Of a stretch of 64,000 nt of DNA, positions 62,869 through 64,000 are shown piece by piece. The stretch lies in the NCBI RefSeq assembly GCF_900129885.1, contig NZ_FQXE01000007.1:1-64000 (forward strand). The letters are read 5' to 3'. Source of the DNA: Pollutimonas bauzanensis. Lineage in GTDB: Bacteria > Pseudomonadota > Gammaproteobacteria > Burkholderiales > Burkholderiaceae_B. Position numbers and translations under genes: made by a program. The notes under the pieces were generated by a model. That model saw nothing but the letters and a program-made list of their open reading frames with translations. It searched no databases and was not told where the DNA came from. Every line of letters begins with the position of its first letter. The stretch's first letter is position 1.

Positions 62869-64000
62869 ATGGCTAAAAACGGCTTTACCACTACGATTCT
62901 TCATTCAGACCGGCGCGCCTCGGTCGAACACGGCGCCATTCACAAGCCCATGCATCCGTCATCGCAGTATGCGTTCGCCGATGCGCGGGAACTGGCGGCC
63001 GTGTTCCAGGGCAAGCCGGGCTTTACCTATGCGCGCCAGGGCACGCCCACGACCGCCGCCCTCGAAGCCAAAATTTCGCAAATGGAAGACGGCGCCGGAA
63101 CGGTCAGTTTCGCCACCGGCATGGCGGCGCTGGCGGCCACTTTTTTTTCCCTGCTGAAAGCGGGCGACCATCTCATCAGCAGCCAGTATATTTTTGGCAA
63201 TACCAACAGCCTGCTTGGCACCCTGGCCGGCCTGGGCGTCGAGGTCAGCCTGGTCGACGCGACGGACGCCAGGAATGTGATCGCCGCCCATAGGCCCGAA
63301 ACCAGGATGGTGTTCACTGAATCGCTGGCCAATCCCGGCACCCAGGTGGCGGATCTGCAAGCCATAGGGGACTGGTGCCGGGAAAAGCATCTGGTCTACG
63401 TGGTCGACAACACCCTGGCCACGCCCTGGCTGTGCCAGGGCAAGGCGGTCGGGGCGTCGCTGGTCATCAATTCCTTGTCCAAGCACATAGGCGGGCATGC
63501 CAATGCCTTGGGCGGCGCGGTAACGGATACGGGGCTGTACGACTGGACCGGCTACGAAAACATCGCCGCGCCTTATCGCGGCGGCAAGCCCACTTCATGG
63601 GGGCTGACCCAGATAAAGAAAAAGGGTTTGCGCGATATGGGCGGCACGCTGGCGTCCGAGGCGGCCCACCGCATCGCCGCGGGCGCCGAAACGCTGGCCT
63701 TGCGCATGGATCGCGCCTGCGCGAATTCCCTGGCGCTGGCGCAGTTCCTGAGCACGCATCCCAAAGTCGCCAAAATTCATTATCCGGGGCTGGCGGGCCA
63801 TCCTCAGCACGAGCGCGCCGCGCAGTTGTTCGGCAATCGCTACGGCGCGCTCATGGGCATCGAGCTGGTCGACGAGGTCGACCTGTTTGATTTCCTGAAC
63901 CGCCTCAATGTGCTGATACTGGCGACCCATCTGGGCGACAATCGCAGTCTGGTTCTGCCCATGGCCCACACGATCTATTACGAGATGGGCGCGGAACGCC
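62869..64000 (+). CDS. Cys/Met-metabolism PLP enzyme, cystathionine gamma-synthase-like (partial)
   Basis: The 5' ~377 codons of a fold-type I PLP enzyme, cut by the window end: YARQGTPTTAALEAKISQMEDG, SFATGMAALAATFFSLLKAGD, VYVVDNTLATP and the PLP Lys in NSLSKHIGGHANALGG. This family covers cystathionine gamma-synthase, O-succinylhomoserine sulfhydrylase and methionine gamma-lyase; the exact reaction cannot be fixed. Start ATG 62869 lies 63 bp after rlmB and lacks a strong ribosome-binding site. Confidence 0.85.
   Translation, partial: MAKNGFTTTILHSDRRASVEHGAIHKPMHPSSQYAFADARELAAVFQGKPGFTYARQGTPTTAALEAKISQMEDGAGTVSFATGMAALAATFFSLLKAGDHLISSQYIFGNTNSLLGTLAGLGVEVSLVDATDARNVIAAHRPETRMVFTESLANPGTQVADLQAIGDWCREKHLVYVVDNTLATPWLCQGKAVGASLVINSLSKHIGGHANALGGAVTDTGLYDWTGYENIAAPYRGGKPTSWGLTQIKKKGLRDMGGTLASEAAHRIAAGAETLALRMDRACANSLALAQFLSTHPKVAKIHYPGLAGHPQHERAAQLFGNRYGALMGIELVDEVDLFDFLNRLNVLILATHLGDNRSLVLPMAHTIYYEMGAER

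Overview
The window looks like chromosome of a GC-rich betaproteobacterium, most likely Burkholderiales/Alcaligenaceae (Bordetella/Achromobacter/Pusillimonas-like). This rests on a Bug-family tricarboxylate-type binding protein, GcvA-like LysR regulators, the style of the leuCDB, rnr and rlmB genes, and type I and two-partner secretion genes with Bordetella-like sequence. Genus is an inference; no rRNA is present.

1-17341: a mosaic mobile island ending near a tRNA-Met(CAU) gene. It starts with the right end of an IS21-type element that cut a RhuM-like gene. Next comes a tightly overlapping minus-strand operon: serine recombinase, MmeI-like DNA methyltransferase, SF2 helicase and GIY-YIG/T5orf172 nuclease. 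This is a restriction-modification-like candidate defence system, with an OLD-family ATPase/TOPRIM nuclease divergent beside it. The rest is plasmid-like: palindromic and T-rich repeats, an origin with DnaA-box-like sites, an AT-rich stretch and five 22-bp iterons, a repressor-like gene, a TrfA-type initiator, a minimal virB5-lipoprotein-virB6 cassette, and a tyrosine integrase about 540 bp from the tRNA.

17342-31937: ordinary chromosome. It holds tRNA-Met, a hairpin array before a 51-residue lipoprotein, an FMN-dependent glutamate-synthase-like protein, a guanidine-II riboswitch with its sugE/gdx exporter, a GNAT enzyme, leuC-leuD-leuB with an upstream Bug receptor gene, a divergent LysR gene with a flavin reductase, a TpsB/TpsA pair overlapping an L,D-transpeptidase-like gene, and an FMN reductase.

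31938-42805: accessory genes rich in toxin-antitoxin modules and decay. AbiE has a destroyed toxin, and MazEF-like and RES/Xre pairs look intact. There are also a DMT exporter with a divergent MocR regulator, a YciF-like ferritin-fold protein, a nitroreductase and a decayed copy of its start fused to a broken lipoprotein gene, and a cupin.

42806-55617: a type I secretion locus on one strand. A membrane-anchored protein gene overlaps the start of a 2.37-kilo-residue RTX exoprotein, followed by the ABC exporter (degenerate C39 domain), the HlyD-type adaptor and the TolC-type channel.

55618-64000: DMT exporter and MarR-GNAT fusion, an XRE-ImmA/PIN module behind two palindromes, tRNA-Leu(CAG), then rnr, rlmB and a Cys/Met-metabolism PLP enzyme cut by the window end.
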